Shown one piece after another: positions 1 through 9,691 of a stretch of 19,203 bases of DNA. Numbering within the stretch: the first letter of the stretch is position 1; every line of letters begins with the position of its first letter. Below the pieces are notes generated by a model. That model searched no databases and was not told where the DNA came from. It saw nothing but the letters and a program-made list of their open reading frames with translations. Both the position numbers and the translations under genes were made by a program. Origin of the DNA: Spirogloea muscicola (taxonomy: Eukaryota > Streptophyta > Zygnematophyceae > Spirogloeales > Spirogloeaceae); assembly GCA_009602725.1 (NCBI GenBank), contig WELB01000050.1, positions 730,887 through 750,089 of the forward strand, given 5' to 3'.

Positions 1-31
<31 letters not shown>
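1..31. repeat. (GCG)n trinucleotide run
   Basis: The window opens inside a GCG/CGG trinucleotide run that continues to just before the first ATG of the CTD phosphatase gene. It probably belongs to that gene's 5' UTR. Its true length is unknown because the window starts inside it. Confidence 0.85.
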
Positions 32-38
32 ATGTCAG

Positions 39-3000
39 ATGTCGCTCGCCGGCGACTACGGTGGCGGGAAGCCGCCGCCGCCGCCGCCGCCGTCGCCGTC
101 GCCGTCGTCCTCGTCGTCGGCATCGGCGGGGGCCGCCGACTTTGCAGCGCTCCTGGAGGCGGAGCTCATGGACGACGGCGACGGCGACGGAGACGGCGGC
201 GGCCGCGGCGGCGGCGGCGGTGGCGGCGAGCCCTCCACGATCTATGTCGGAGCCGAGGCCAGCAGCTCCCGGGGCCCAAAGAGGGCGAGGGTGGCGGCCG
301 AGCACGGCGGCCCTGCAGCGCCACGTGAGCCCGCCCCTCCCTTGCCCAGACCTCCGAAGCACAGCTCCGAGTCGAACCCTCGACCTCAAACGCTGAGCCC
401 TGAATCCAAGTCTAAGCGTAAGACCTTGACCTCAACACACTCGCATGCGTCTCTCTGCGGGAGTGCCTTGCAGCCACAGGCCGGCCGGATTTAGGGTTTA
501 GGATTAAGGGTTTTAGGGGTTAGGGTTAGGCTTTAGGATTTCGGGCTTAGGGCTCAAGGGTTTGGGGTTTAGGGCCTCAAGCACAGCGGTGTGTCAGACT
601 GCACTGGTCGCATGTACAGTCCACTGAGAGCTGGGCTGCATGAAGAGGGAGAAGCCATTGTCTGTCTGCTGTGCGATTCTGGGCAAACCCAAAACCCCTG
701 ACGCTTGTAGCTCGGAGCAAAACCTACAACCCCTGACGCTTGGAGCTAGGATCTCGTGGCGCCATCAGCAGGCACAAACGCGGCCAGTGCGGGCTCCGCG
801 GCGGAGGCATGCCCACCGCACCCGGGCTTCATGTGGGGCGTCTGCATCCGTTGCGGCGAGCTGCGGCAGGAAGCAGAAGCCGGGCCTTCTGGCGTGGCAC
901 TTACGTACATCCATGCGGTACGCCTGACCCGCCAGTCGAGCCCATGTGCCAGTATCCTAGTGACCTTCAAGTCATAGTCAGCTAGCTGAGAGCTGCCCCA
1001 TGTCTAGTTGGCCATATTGGGCCAACCTTGGACGAACTGTGTGCAATCAATAGCCGCGATTTTGATTAATACATTCAGTCACAGAAAACCATCCTCATGC
1101 TCGCTCTCAGTCTGATCTTCAAGTTTCTCAAACAGGCAGACCGGAAAGTCAAGCTCCAATCGAAGCCCTGGCCTCTGCACTTGCCGTTAAAGACAAGCCT
1201 TGCATGTATTTCAGGGCTTGGAGGTGAGCGAGGAGGAGGCTGGGAGGCTGCGGAACACGGACCTTGAGAGGCTCCTGGCAGAGCGGCGGCTCTACCTCGT
1301 GTTGGATCTCGACCACACGCTCCTGAACTCGTCCCGTCTCTGTGACATCCACGCCGACGATGTTGCATACCTGGAGCTGCTGTACCCTCCCGAGCCATCT
1401 ACCTCGTCGCACGGTGGACAGCAGCTCAACAGCCGCTCGTCATGCATGCAATTCTTGTGCAAAGGGCTTGCCAAGCAGAATAACGATTTAGCACAAAGAG
1501 ATCACTGGCTATAGCTTTCTGCTTTGGAGCTGAAATTTTTATTAGACTATGAGCGCTAAGTGGTAAGCCCGACACTAGATTACTCGGCCATCAGTGTCTC
1601 CATGAGATGATTCTTTCTGCAGCTTTCCGCGCTACGCCCGTGGTGGTCTTGCTGAGCAGCTGCCCCTTCACGCTTCTCTTCGTGTATTCAGTCTCGGTCG
1701 AGCTGCATCGGCTGCCGCATCTCAATTTGTGGACCAAACTCCGGCCGGGCGTCTTTCATTTCCTGACGGAGGCCAGCAAGCTCTTCCAGCTCTATGTATA
1801 CACGATGGGCGAGCGTATCTATGCCTCCACCATGGCTCGGCTGCTGGACCCATCTGGGAGGATCTTTGGTGATCGCATCATTTCACAGAGCGACTCCACG
1901 AGGAAGAGCATCAAAGACCTGGATGTTGTCCTCGGCGCTGAGTCGGCTGTCCTCATCCTCGACGACACTGAACATGTTCGTGTCTCTTGGCCTTGCTGTA
2001 TTTTGAGTGCTTGCTTGCTTGATATTCATGAGCAAGCAGATTTGTGGGTACCCTCAGGTAAGTACTCTATCTAGTTGGTGGTGACACAGAGTTCAGTACT
2101 CCATCTTCTTTGGTACTAAGACTATTCTTGGCTGCAGATTTGCTGATACTTGCGTAATTCACTGCTGAGCCCGCTGTCTACTGTGTATTCTATGAGGCAG
2201 GTCTGGCCAAGACACCGATCCAACCTCATTGGCGTGGAGCGCTATCATTTCTTTCGTTCCTCTCGGTTACAATTTGGCCTGTCCGGCGCCTCGCTCGTGG
2301 AGCAGCACCTGGATGAGAGCGCGTCCTCGGGCATGTTTGCCTCAATCCTGGAGCTGCTCAAAAGGCTACACAGATCCTTTTTCCACCACCCTGCACAGGT
2401 TTGTGCGATGCTTCGTTTTTTAGCCCTGCAAAGAGAAGGGCAGTAACGAATGTTGCAATACTTGCTGGACACAATGAGAGTTAGGCGTTGCAAGCTGCCC
2501 ATTTGGAGCCTAGATAAATCCTTTCAAGAAAACCCCGAGCTGGCCCATGTTGCGGCTTGTTCTGAGTTGACCATGTGCTGTCTTACTTGCATTGTGCCCT
2601 TGGTCTTGACAAGTTAAGATTAGCCCCACCTTAAGGAGGACCGAGCTGTTAACTTATCAGATGCCTGTCCGAGCTGTGCCGTGTAGGAGGGGGGTGTGAC
2701 TACTCTCAACCCAGGTAGGACGCGCGACATTCGTGAGGTTTGTTGCTGCACTGTGGCCTAGCTATCATGCCAGCACCATGGCCTGCATCAGCCTCTTGGA
2801 GCCTGATGTTGCTAGTATAATTATCACTAATACCCCAAGATAAACGCTGCTCCTGTTCATGGCGGCAGGTGCTCAGAAACGAGCGGCGGAAGATCTTGTC
2901 TGGCTGTCATGTCGTCTTCAGCAGGGTATTCCCCTCTGACACACGGGACTCTGCAGCACACCCGTCGTGGCGATTGGCCGAGGAGCTGGGAGCTGTATGC

Positions 3001-3670
3001 TCCCAGCAGGTGGATGAGCGCACCTCCCATGTCGTCGCCTTGGACAAAGGGACCGAGAAGGTGTGACACTGAGCTCTGCACCCCATGTCCATGAACCTGC
3101 ACGACTTTGACCTTTCTACTTCATTCTTCTCATAGAATGGAGCACAAAGCAAAGTCGTGGCAGACCTGAGACAGCCATGTGGACACACCTGAAGATTCTA
3201 ATGAGCTAAGGACCTGACGAGCACGAATCCTGATTAAACAGGCGCAGTGGGCGCTGAGGCACGGCCATTACCTTGTTCACCCAGACTGGCTCCAGTGGTG
3301 CCATTCTCTCTGGAGGAGGGTTCCGGAAGCGGACTTCCCCGTGGCAAAAGGGCTCGAGGCGACGAGGCCGGGAGCGCAATGCCTGGCCACGGAGACTAAG
3401 GAGGTTGCGGAGGAGGAGGCGGTTGCTGAAGCGGAGGGCCGGCATGAACCACTGTCCTTGCTAGGAAGCAATGGAGCCATAAGACCACAGCAGCCTTTGG
3501 ACGGCAAGAGGAAGGATGGCATGGAGCCAGACAGTGTGAAGGCTGTGAGCACGGCAGACATGCCTATCACAAGCAGTGGTGATGGTGCACGAGCCATGGA
3601 GGCGACCGTGTCGAATGTTCACAATGAGGCTCACTTGGAAGGCGCCCAGAAAGTAAAGAATGAACATTGA
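39..3670 (+). CDS. CPL4: FCP1/CPL4-like RNA polymerase II CTD phosphatase (FCPH + BRCT), 7 exons
   Basis: Predicted exons: 39-324, 769-917 (or 772-917), 1215-1413, 1692-1975, 2201-2398, 2869-3060, 3242-3670. They join in phase to give 578 aa. The N-terminus is acidic and Gly/Ser/Pro-rich, with a LLEAEL stretch as in plant CPL4. C110-x2-H113 and C121-x2-C124 form a zinc-ribbon-like motif just before the catalytic domain. The FCPH domain carries the catalytic DLDHT (D176, D178, T180), TKLRP, VYTMG and LILDD (D302, D303). Exons 6-7 encode a BRCT domain (about 375-475) with SGCHVVFSRVF and the HPDWLQWC tryptophan region. The tail after about 480 is charged and not conserved. By family, it removes phosphate from the heptad repeat of the RNA polymerase II large subunit in the nucleus. 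The exon 3 donor (GTGGAC) is weak and is the least certain junction. An out-of-frame ATG lies 7 nt upstream of the chosen start. Confidence 0.9.
490..574. repeat. degenerate TTTAGGG telomere-like repeat tract inside intron 1
   Basis: About twelve imperfect heptamers of the plant/algal telomere type (TTTAGGG, TTTAGGA, TTAAGGG, TTTTAGGGG, TTTCGGG, TTTGGGG) run without interruption. They lie inside intron 1 of the CTD phosphatase gene, G-rich on the coding strand. This is an interstitial array, since genes continue on its right-hand side. Confidence 0.85.
694..751. repeat. short direct repeat (23-nt units, 35-nt period) before the exon 2 acceptor
   Basis: The units at 694-716 and 729-751 both read ACCCCTGACGCTTG followed by a near-identical AGCT-containing end. 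They differ at two positions. The second unit lies about 15 nt upstream of the exon 2 splice acceptor. Confidence 0.8.
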
Positions 3671-4726
3671 GGCGTCTGTAATGTGGGGTTATGTCATTCA
3701 TCGTTCTCTGCATACTTCACAGCCTTCAGCAACAAGCAAGCATTAACTCGCTTCGTAAGGTAACTTCATAGGTGCACATGCTCCCTAGTGCTCTTCAAAT
3801 CATGACAGTCTGCTCCCTAGTGCTGTTCAAATCATGACAGTAACAGGCTGACTGCAGATGCGAAACCCCAGTCGCAGCAATTAGGCATGAGACCTGTCGC
3901 TCCATTGTTGATCAATGACGGGTCAAAAGGCATCTGTTCTTATGTTGCAGCAAGTAGTCATCCATTTGACACGCATCAGAAGGCCATCATCAAGTCTTGT
4001 AGCGTCTGGGAGTCATGCATTTCCACAACGAAGCAAGTCGGCATTTTCTGTTGAATATATTGGAAGTGGGCAAAGTATGTGGACCATCAGGTAGTTATTG
4101 CACTGTAGCCCATGCCTTGTGACTGAAGGATTGCAGAATGCTTAGGTAAGGGTATGTTGCCGGTCGTTTGTTTCAAGTCATTCAAGGCATGAAAGTCACT
4201 TCTGCAGACTCGTGTGCTAAGATAGATACTGCCACTGAGTCAAGAGCTTGCAGAAAGTGGAAAATTTAGTTGCCTGAACACTTAGTTCAAGTCCCAGTTA
4301 CGATTGGCAATGTCAGATTCCTAATGACAATGACCATACAGCTGAAGTCAGAGTCAGCGAGGCTTTACTGTGTAACAAGGCAACTAAGATGCACCATGAA
4401 GAGCGTGCACAACGTGTTCTTCTGTCATGTCTCGTGATTGCAAGTGCTGAAGGCACTTGGCGGTCGAAACCATTAATTGCTTGCTTTGCTTTGTGTTTTA
4501 TGTTTGATAGCACATAGAGCATGTTCAGTGACCTCAGCAAGGCTAGTGCTCAAGATTTCAACACTTGTCACCCTTCGCAATCATTGTTTTTCAAAATCAT
4601 TGTTGCAACAAGGTTGCACATGCATAAACAATAATTCAACAGGTCGTCTACAATCAGGAGAGCAAGGTTGTCACGATCTTGGACATTTTGCAACAGTCCA
4701 AAAGTTTGCGCTGTGTGTGCTTTGTG
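3671..4726. other. non-coding stretch after the CTD phosphatase gene
   Basis: No reading frame here shows recognisable family sequence. TGTAA, the usual green-algal poly(A) signal, occurs 6 nt after the stop (3677-3681) and again at 4371-4375, so the 3' UTR end cannot be fixed. Apart from the 32-bp tandem duplication listed separately, I see nothing structured. Confidence 0.6.
3779..3842. repeat. 32-bp tandem duplication (2 copies)
   Basis: 3779-3810 and 3811-3842 are near-identical 32-bp units starting TGCTCCCTAGTGCT and containing TTCAAATCATGACAG. They differ by a C/G change and by the last base. The array begins about 110 nt after the stop codon, so it is probably in the 3' UTR. Confidence 0.9.
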
Positions 4727-4834
4727 GGCTATGTCATTACTGCATATGCATGTTACACTGTTGAAGCAGTCAGAGTGCAGGGCTATGTCATTATTGCATA
4801 TGCATGTTACACTGAAGAAGCAGTCAGAGTGCAG
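4727..4834. repeat. 54-bp tandem duplication (2 copies)
   Basis: 4727-4780 and 4781-4834 are adjacent 54-bp copies with three mismatches. Each starts GGCTATGTCATTA, contains the palindrome TGCATATGCA, and ends CAGTCAGAGTGCAG. The open frames crossing it on both strands are by-products of the duplication and are not recognisable proteins. Confidence 0.92.
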
Positions 4835-4935
4835 CCAGTTGGCCACTAATTTTAACCTCGATGATTAGCGCCCATCCACCACCTTCCAATAAGCGCCATC
4901 CGTTTCACAAAGGTCTTCGCCTTGCTAAATGTGAC

Positions 4936-5391
4936 CTACAATGTTGTACAACATACCGCAGAACGCCGATAGCTTTGCTGCTGGACGGCGTCCGCTTGCT
5001 TAGGTCTCTCCGCCCATCTCTTATCAACCTTGCCTGGGGCCGGCCATCCACCGCTACCACTGTTCTTGTAGAGCTCCCATCTGAGGTAGTCTTGTGCATA
5101 GCTGTGTGATATAGGCGCCCGTTGGCTCCTTGGACCTTGTCCATTCTTTTTAAGCTGGCTTTTCCCAGCCCTTACCTTGTTTTGGAGAGCCACATTCTGG
5201 TAGAGAGGTACACTCCTCTTTACCTGATGAGAGACCACTTTTGTCAATGCTTTTTGGACATCTATGGCGCTTACAATATGAAGTGGTCCTCCCTCCTCCA
5301 TCGCTTGGTCCAGCTGGTAGATGCATGCCAGCATAGTCGGGCCGGTAGCTTGGGGCATACTAGCGTCCCGCAAGCACTGGTTGCTTGTCAC
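4936..5391 (-). CDS. hypothetical open frame, possibly a mobile-element relic (doubtful)
   Basis: An uninterrupted 151-codon frame starts at an ATG at 5391. I recognise no domain in it. Its middle part, around VQKALTKVV and KRSVPLYQN, has an ordinary amphipathic protein-like composition. It also contains the minus-strand copy (5124-5177) of a degenerate repeat found in three other places in this window. That makes a decayed transposable element more likely than a conserved gene. It may equally be chance, because open frames of this length occur by chance in this base composition. No splice sites or partners could be attached. Confidence 0.15.
   Translation of the reverse strand: MTSNQCLRDASMPQATGPTMLACIYQLDQAMEEGGPLHIVSAIDVQKALTKVVSHQVKRSVPLYQNVALQNKVRAGKSQLKKNGQGPRSQRAPISHSYAQDYLRWELYKNSGSGGWPAPGKVDKRWAERPKQADAVQQQSYRRSAVCCTTL
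5124..5177 (-). repeat. dispersed degenerate repeat, copy A
   Basis: Read on the minus strand, this 54-nt segment shares AAGGGCTG.GAAAAGCCAGC and AAAAAGAAT.GACAA with copy C2 (9692-9750). It shares GACAAGGTCCAA.GGAGCC with copy C1 (9455-9509). It is inverted relative to copy B, 290 bp downstream. Confidence 0.7.
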
Positions 5392-5470
5392 AGAACACGG
5401 CTCTCGCTTACTTTGCAGCGTTCCCAGGCTCTACCCATACATCAGCGTAGAAGATGTAAGCTTTTCTGAA

Positions 5471-5528
5471 TGGGGCAAGGGCTGTACAAGGCAAGCCAGA
5501 AATGAATTGACCAAGTCAGAAGGTGGCC
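5471..5528 (+). repeat. dispersed degenerate repeat, copy B
   Basis: It begins GGGGCAAGGGCTGT, continues through AGCCAG and GAATTGAC, and ends near GGCC. It matches copy C2 with small gaps and is the most diverged of the four copies. Confidence 0.55.
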
Positions 5529-5679
5529 GGAAAGCAGAGAGCTGCTGGGCAAGCACTAAGCCTGGCCACTGGCTTTGCGTGGTGGTGCTCCGGCTCCCCA
5601 GATCAGTCTGTCATTACATGTACGCTCACTCGTGGGTATTACAGTCCCCTTCTAGTTGTATTTTCCAGTCTGTCACCTT

Positions 5680-5708
5680 AGCCCCTTATCTAAATTTAAT
5701 AAGGGGCT
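5680..5708. repeat. perfect 10-bp inverted repeat (hairpin)
   Basis: AGCCCCTTAT (5680-5689) and ATAAGGGGCT (5699-5708) are exact reverse complements. They are separated by 9 nt that include the self-complementary TAAATTTA. The hairpin lies about 170 nt upstream of the chosen start of the metallophosphoesterase gene. It could be a promoter-region operator-like site or the end of a small mobile element. Confidence 0.8.
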
Positions 5709-5877
5709 TATTTGTTCTTCATACAAGCAGTGCTCTGGCTTGATATTGCCTCCCTTTCGTATTATGTACCCCTGCGCGCCTTCTCTCCAGATATATCATG
5801 TCACTGCTACACGCCATGTAGCTCCAGTAACAAGTATCACCGTGAATCACGTGTTCCGCACACTTCTCAGCTATGGG

Positions 5878-8859
5878 ATGGCAATGTCGCGGCTGGTCAC
5901 GGAGAAGTCCACTGCAGCAGGGTCCAGAGTCAGTGGACTTGCACTGCTCGAGCCAGTCTGGTGGGCGACCAGTGGCGGCGGCGGTGGCTGCAGTGCGGCC
6001 TCAAGAGGCGCACTCCGTCGAGGGCCGGCGCTCTCGACGGAGCTCCGTGCGCATCTCAGTGGCAGGAGGAGTCACTTAAGCCCAAGCGCAGCCCACATGG
6101 AGGCTCCCGGAGTGCACAGCGCCGCTGCACGGCGCGCCAGGATCGCGATTGTCGGCGACGTGGTGAGCGCAGCTTGGCGGTGCTGGCCAGCCAGCCCATA
6201 GCTGGGACCTTGGCAGTCAGACGTCGACTGATCCTCTGCTGGGCTGCGCAGCACGACATGTGGGACGCGGAGGCCGACGGTCGGGCCCTCGCCGCCCTAG
6301 ACGTGAGCAGCGCCACAGCCACTCACGTCCATCAGCTTGCTGTGTTTGAGCATAACGTCTGAAGCATATTTAGCTCATGGGTTCACCACTCTTGTATAGT
6401 GACCAGCTTCGGGAACTTACGTAAACACTATCACCTGCCTGGTCATCAACATCTCATACGTGGCTAGCTATATTGCCTGTTGTCCAGTACCTGTACTGAA
6501 CGCCTGTCAGCATTGGGTCCATCCGATGAACTGTAGTCTATAAGTGGAAGTCCCTTGGAAGTTTGCTAGCCTGCTGCAGATCCTGTTTAGGACTGACATG
6601 CTTCCTTTGTCGTGCCTCACAAAGCACCGCGGCAGGTGGACCTGGTCCTCTTTGTAGGTGTGTAGATGCTACACCCTGTGTACTTGATCTTAGTATGGGT
6701 CCTTAGCTTCTGCAATCGAAATCACTAGTGCATACCGCTTGCAAGTGCTAGTCACTAGCTCACCAGTGAGCTCTTGCAAGGGCCTCCACCTCTCACCTCC
6801 TTTGCATTGCAAGCTCTTGAGGGCACAGTCTGTTTGCAATCGCAAACGCCCAGGCCGATGTCAAGCCTCTGCACCTGCCGAGTCTGCAATGACAAGGCCC
6901 TCTACATCGTCTGCACCCCTGCCGGCTGACACAGGTGATTTCGGCGAAGAGAACGTTGAGCTGGTGAGACAGGTGAGCGAGCTGCCGCTGCCCAAGGCCG
7001 TCGTATTGGGCAACCACGACTGCTGGTGGACGAGCTCAACGCCCTGCAGGCCAGTTCGGAAGTCCTTTTCAAGGCTAACATGCCCTATGAGTTCCTCTCT
7101 GCAAGCCCAAACAAGTTGCTGTACACTGACTCCTTGAAGTATTTCTGGCCCATGCTTGCTTGCAGGACGGGAGGCCAGGATGACGTCCAGCGGCAGCTAC
7201 ATCTGTGAGCAGTTTCCTTCACTTCCTTGTGGGTTCCTGGCTGCTGCAATTACTGCCAATTCAGCACATAATACCTATGTTAGGTGCTCATCAATGATGG
7301 CTGGACAATGCCTGATCCTTGCCCACGTTGCCGTGGATACTAAAGTACGCAGTCAGCAGGGCTCACACACTGTTAAGATTCATTCCATCAGTCTTATGCT
7401 TCAAGCTCCTCGTGATGGCAGACTTGGGGAGTCGCATGTGGGCTTCAGACGACTCGACTTCTCGCACCTCAAGCTGAGTGTGGTGGGAGGGAGACCATTT
7501 TCATATGGTGGCAGCACCTGGAGTGAAGGCAACAGCGCATTCTATGGCAGCAGGTCCATTTGCAACCCTTCGCGGCTCAATGTAAGCCACTCTTGAAGCC
7601 ATTGGTTTACAATCTCGACTTATGGATTCCATTTTACTCTGCACCTGGTGGCACTGACCTCCAGAGCTGCTGTAAGAAGGTGATTTCGAGCTCGAAGTTG
7701 TTCTCCAGTAAGGCTGACAGTTCCTTGAAGCAGGTTTGGAGTTTGGAGCTTTGAGGACAGCGCTCAGCTTATCACACAATGTGCAAAAGCTGCTCCAGGG
7801 GACCACTTGCTCATCCTCCTGGCACACAACGGGCCACTAGGTATTTGCAACTTTCATTCATATTCAACGACAGTTATGGCCTCTTTCCGTTGTGAAGAAG
7901 TTGTCCAGCAGACCTTGATGATGAGAGTCTTGAAAATATGTCAAGCTAGCAGAATCAACACTCAACTGTCTGCAACACCAAGAGTCAGGGAAGGCAATTT
8001 CTCAGCCATCTGCCTAGTCATACTTTTCAATGCCAGGACTTGGTGAGGAGCCAAGGTCCATCTGTGGAAGGGATTGGGGATCTTGGCGAGCACCGCCTGG
8101 AGGCGACCATGGCGACCCTGGTCAGCATGTTGATCCTGCGTCTTACAGACATCCAAAAGTGGACCGACCTGATTCTATTGTGCATGCTTGCAATGCTAAG
8201 TTGCGGTAAATGATTTTGCGGCAGCTCAGCTTGACAAAGATCTCTGAAGCAGCCACTCAGAGTGGCAAAGCTGGAAGATGTGCTGATGTAGGATACATGG
8301 CGCGTCTACCGGTTAAGATGCTCAACACAGCTGCCTTCAAATCATAGCAAGGGCAGTGGCACTACTCACGCTTCTGTTCCCTGCTGACGCTGACCGAATT
8401 GAGTTCCCTGATTTTTGCTTGTATGCAGACCTGAAGATGGCGATTGATCAGATTGTGGGCCCCTCCCTGAGGAGGAATGTGCCACTCGTGGTCTTTGGCC
8501 ACATGCACAAGGGCTTAGCACAAAAGCAAGGCTTACGGGAAATGATTGTGCTGGACAGTGCCAGGAGGACCATGTATCTGAATGCCGCAGTCGTACCCAG
8601 GCTCCGAGATGGGCCGCTAGAGTCCACTGCCAATGCCAGTCTCACTTTGCACGCGCACAAAGGCAGAGGGCTGGGCTTGGATCCGTCCATGGCTGCCGCC
8701 AAGGAGCGGCAATTCACGCTGGTGGAGCTGGGCCCAGAAGGTGTGATGAGAGTGGAAGAGGTTTGGATCCACCCAAAGACACTGCAGGTATCTGAGGACA
8801 CCAAGTATAGCATAGGGCAGGTGCGATCTGAGGAAGCCACACAGGAAGCTGAGATGTAG
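5878..8859 (+). CDS. calcineurin-like metallophosphoesterase, TIGR04168-like, probably plastid-targeted; 9 exons
   Basis: Predicted exons: 5878-6162, 6252-6302, 6636-6657, 6935-7025, 7166-7204, 7422-7553, 7734-7840, 8037-8120, 8429-8859. They join in phase to give 413 aa. The metallophosphoesterase motifs appear in order across the exons: GDVHD (D94, H96), VGDFG (D121), GNHD (N146, H147), AHNGP (H238) and FGHMH (H295, H297). All expected metal ligands are present. VVGGRPFS and GGDHGDPDL are typical of the cyanobacterial and plant branch of this family, whose substrate I do not know to be established. The first 80 or so residues are rich in Ser, Ala, Arg and Gly with few acidic residues, as in chloroplast transit peptides. 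The frame is open further upstream, so the ATG choice (5878 or 5884) is tentative. The tail from about 340 is weakly conserved. Confidence 0.9.
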
Positions 8860-9454
8860 ATAGGCACAGCACTTTGTGTGATGGTCGGGGTTATGAAGCG
8901 CCGTCCTGCAAACCAGTCCTCCCAAATATGGCCCACCATGAATTTGGGACAGGCACTTAGCGCCTGATGTCTGCAGAGAGACCAAATGGGGGAGTGTGCA
9001 GACAGCCCAAAGTAGCATGCCCCTATCAACTCCACGCAACTCCACTGCATAGAAGCAAAAGCATGAATAGATGCATACGGCTGTTGCTTAGGTGCTCCAC
9101 TTATGCTCACTCTCCAGGCTTGTGATCCTGCAGCGTCTGCTTCCAATCATGACGGCTTCCCTATTAGCCGGCATCTGGCAGTCTCAGACGCGGGCTGTGA
9201 GTCCCTTCTTATGCCGCTTACACGCCACTGCCCTTACAGCAGGGCCCCTTGTCTCCACAATCAGCGACCGAGTTTGACTGAAGATGACTTGCTTGAGCCT
9301 CTCAGTAGACATTGCTCGAAGCTCAAAGTAACAGGCAATGAAACGGCATTCTTGCGATGGTGGTGGCTGCAATGTCTGCAGAAGGAGATATACTCGTTGA
9401 AATGTACAAATGTAGATGACCTGCTGCTAAGCTGACACGCTCAGTAACCACAGG

Positions 9455-9509
9455 AGGCGAAGCCTGGGAACAGCCAGCGCATTGATGAAGAACAAGGTCC
9501 AACGGAGCC
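9455..9509 (+). repeat. dispersed degenerate repeat, copy C1
   Basis: It shares CTGGGAA.AGCCAGC and, at the same spacing, ACAAGGTCCAA.GGAGCC with copy A. The middle 16 nt are diverged. Confidence 0.65.
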
Positions 9510-9691
9510 GGCAAGTTTGGGAAGGATAAGAAGGGCCGAGATGCTTGCATGGGCCAGCAGGAAAAATATTAGCTCTCCCAAAAGTAGAGCCTGTATTGAG
9601 TGATGGAGGGGGCCTCAGTGGCCCTGGTACAAGAAGCAAGCGCGGCCAGATTAACTGGTGGCTGGGAGAGGCCAGCCCAAGCACTCCCATC

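Larger units (their letters stand above)
4835..5877. other. intergenic DNA upstream of the metallophosphoesterase gene
   Basis: This stretch holds two copies of a dispersed degenerate repeat, a weak minus-strand reading frame and a perfect-arm hairpin, each listed separately. No conserved protein family is visible in any frame. It must include the promoter and 5' UTR of the gene starting at 5878, but I cannot place a transcription start or a TATA box with confidence. Confidence 0.55.

Noticed and set aside
365-385. tRNA T-arm-like TCGAACCCTCGA
   Set aside because: The flanking bases do not form the five-pair T stem on either strand, and no acceptor, D or anticodon arm can be found at the right spacing.
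325-494. Continuation of the first exon frame to a stop at 494
   Set aside because: It would end the protein before any phosphatase domain. A GTGAGC donor at 325 joins in phase to the conserved Cys/His exon at 769-917, so the extension is intron.
7554-7581. Alternative donor GTAAGC at 7582 for phosphoesterase exon 6
   Set aside because: It looks like a stronger splice site, but with the 7734 acceptor it reads into a stop. Ending the exon at 7553 gives the conserved FYGSRFGVWSFEDS in frame.
9103-9435. 110-codon plus-strand frame after the phosphoesterase gene
   Set aside because: No recognisable domain and no splice links. It probably lies in 3' UTR or intergenic DNA.
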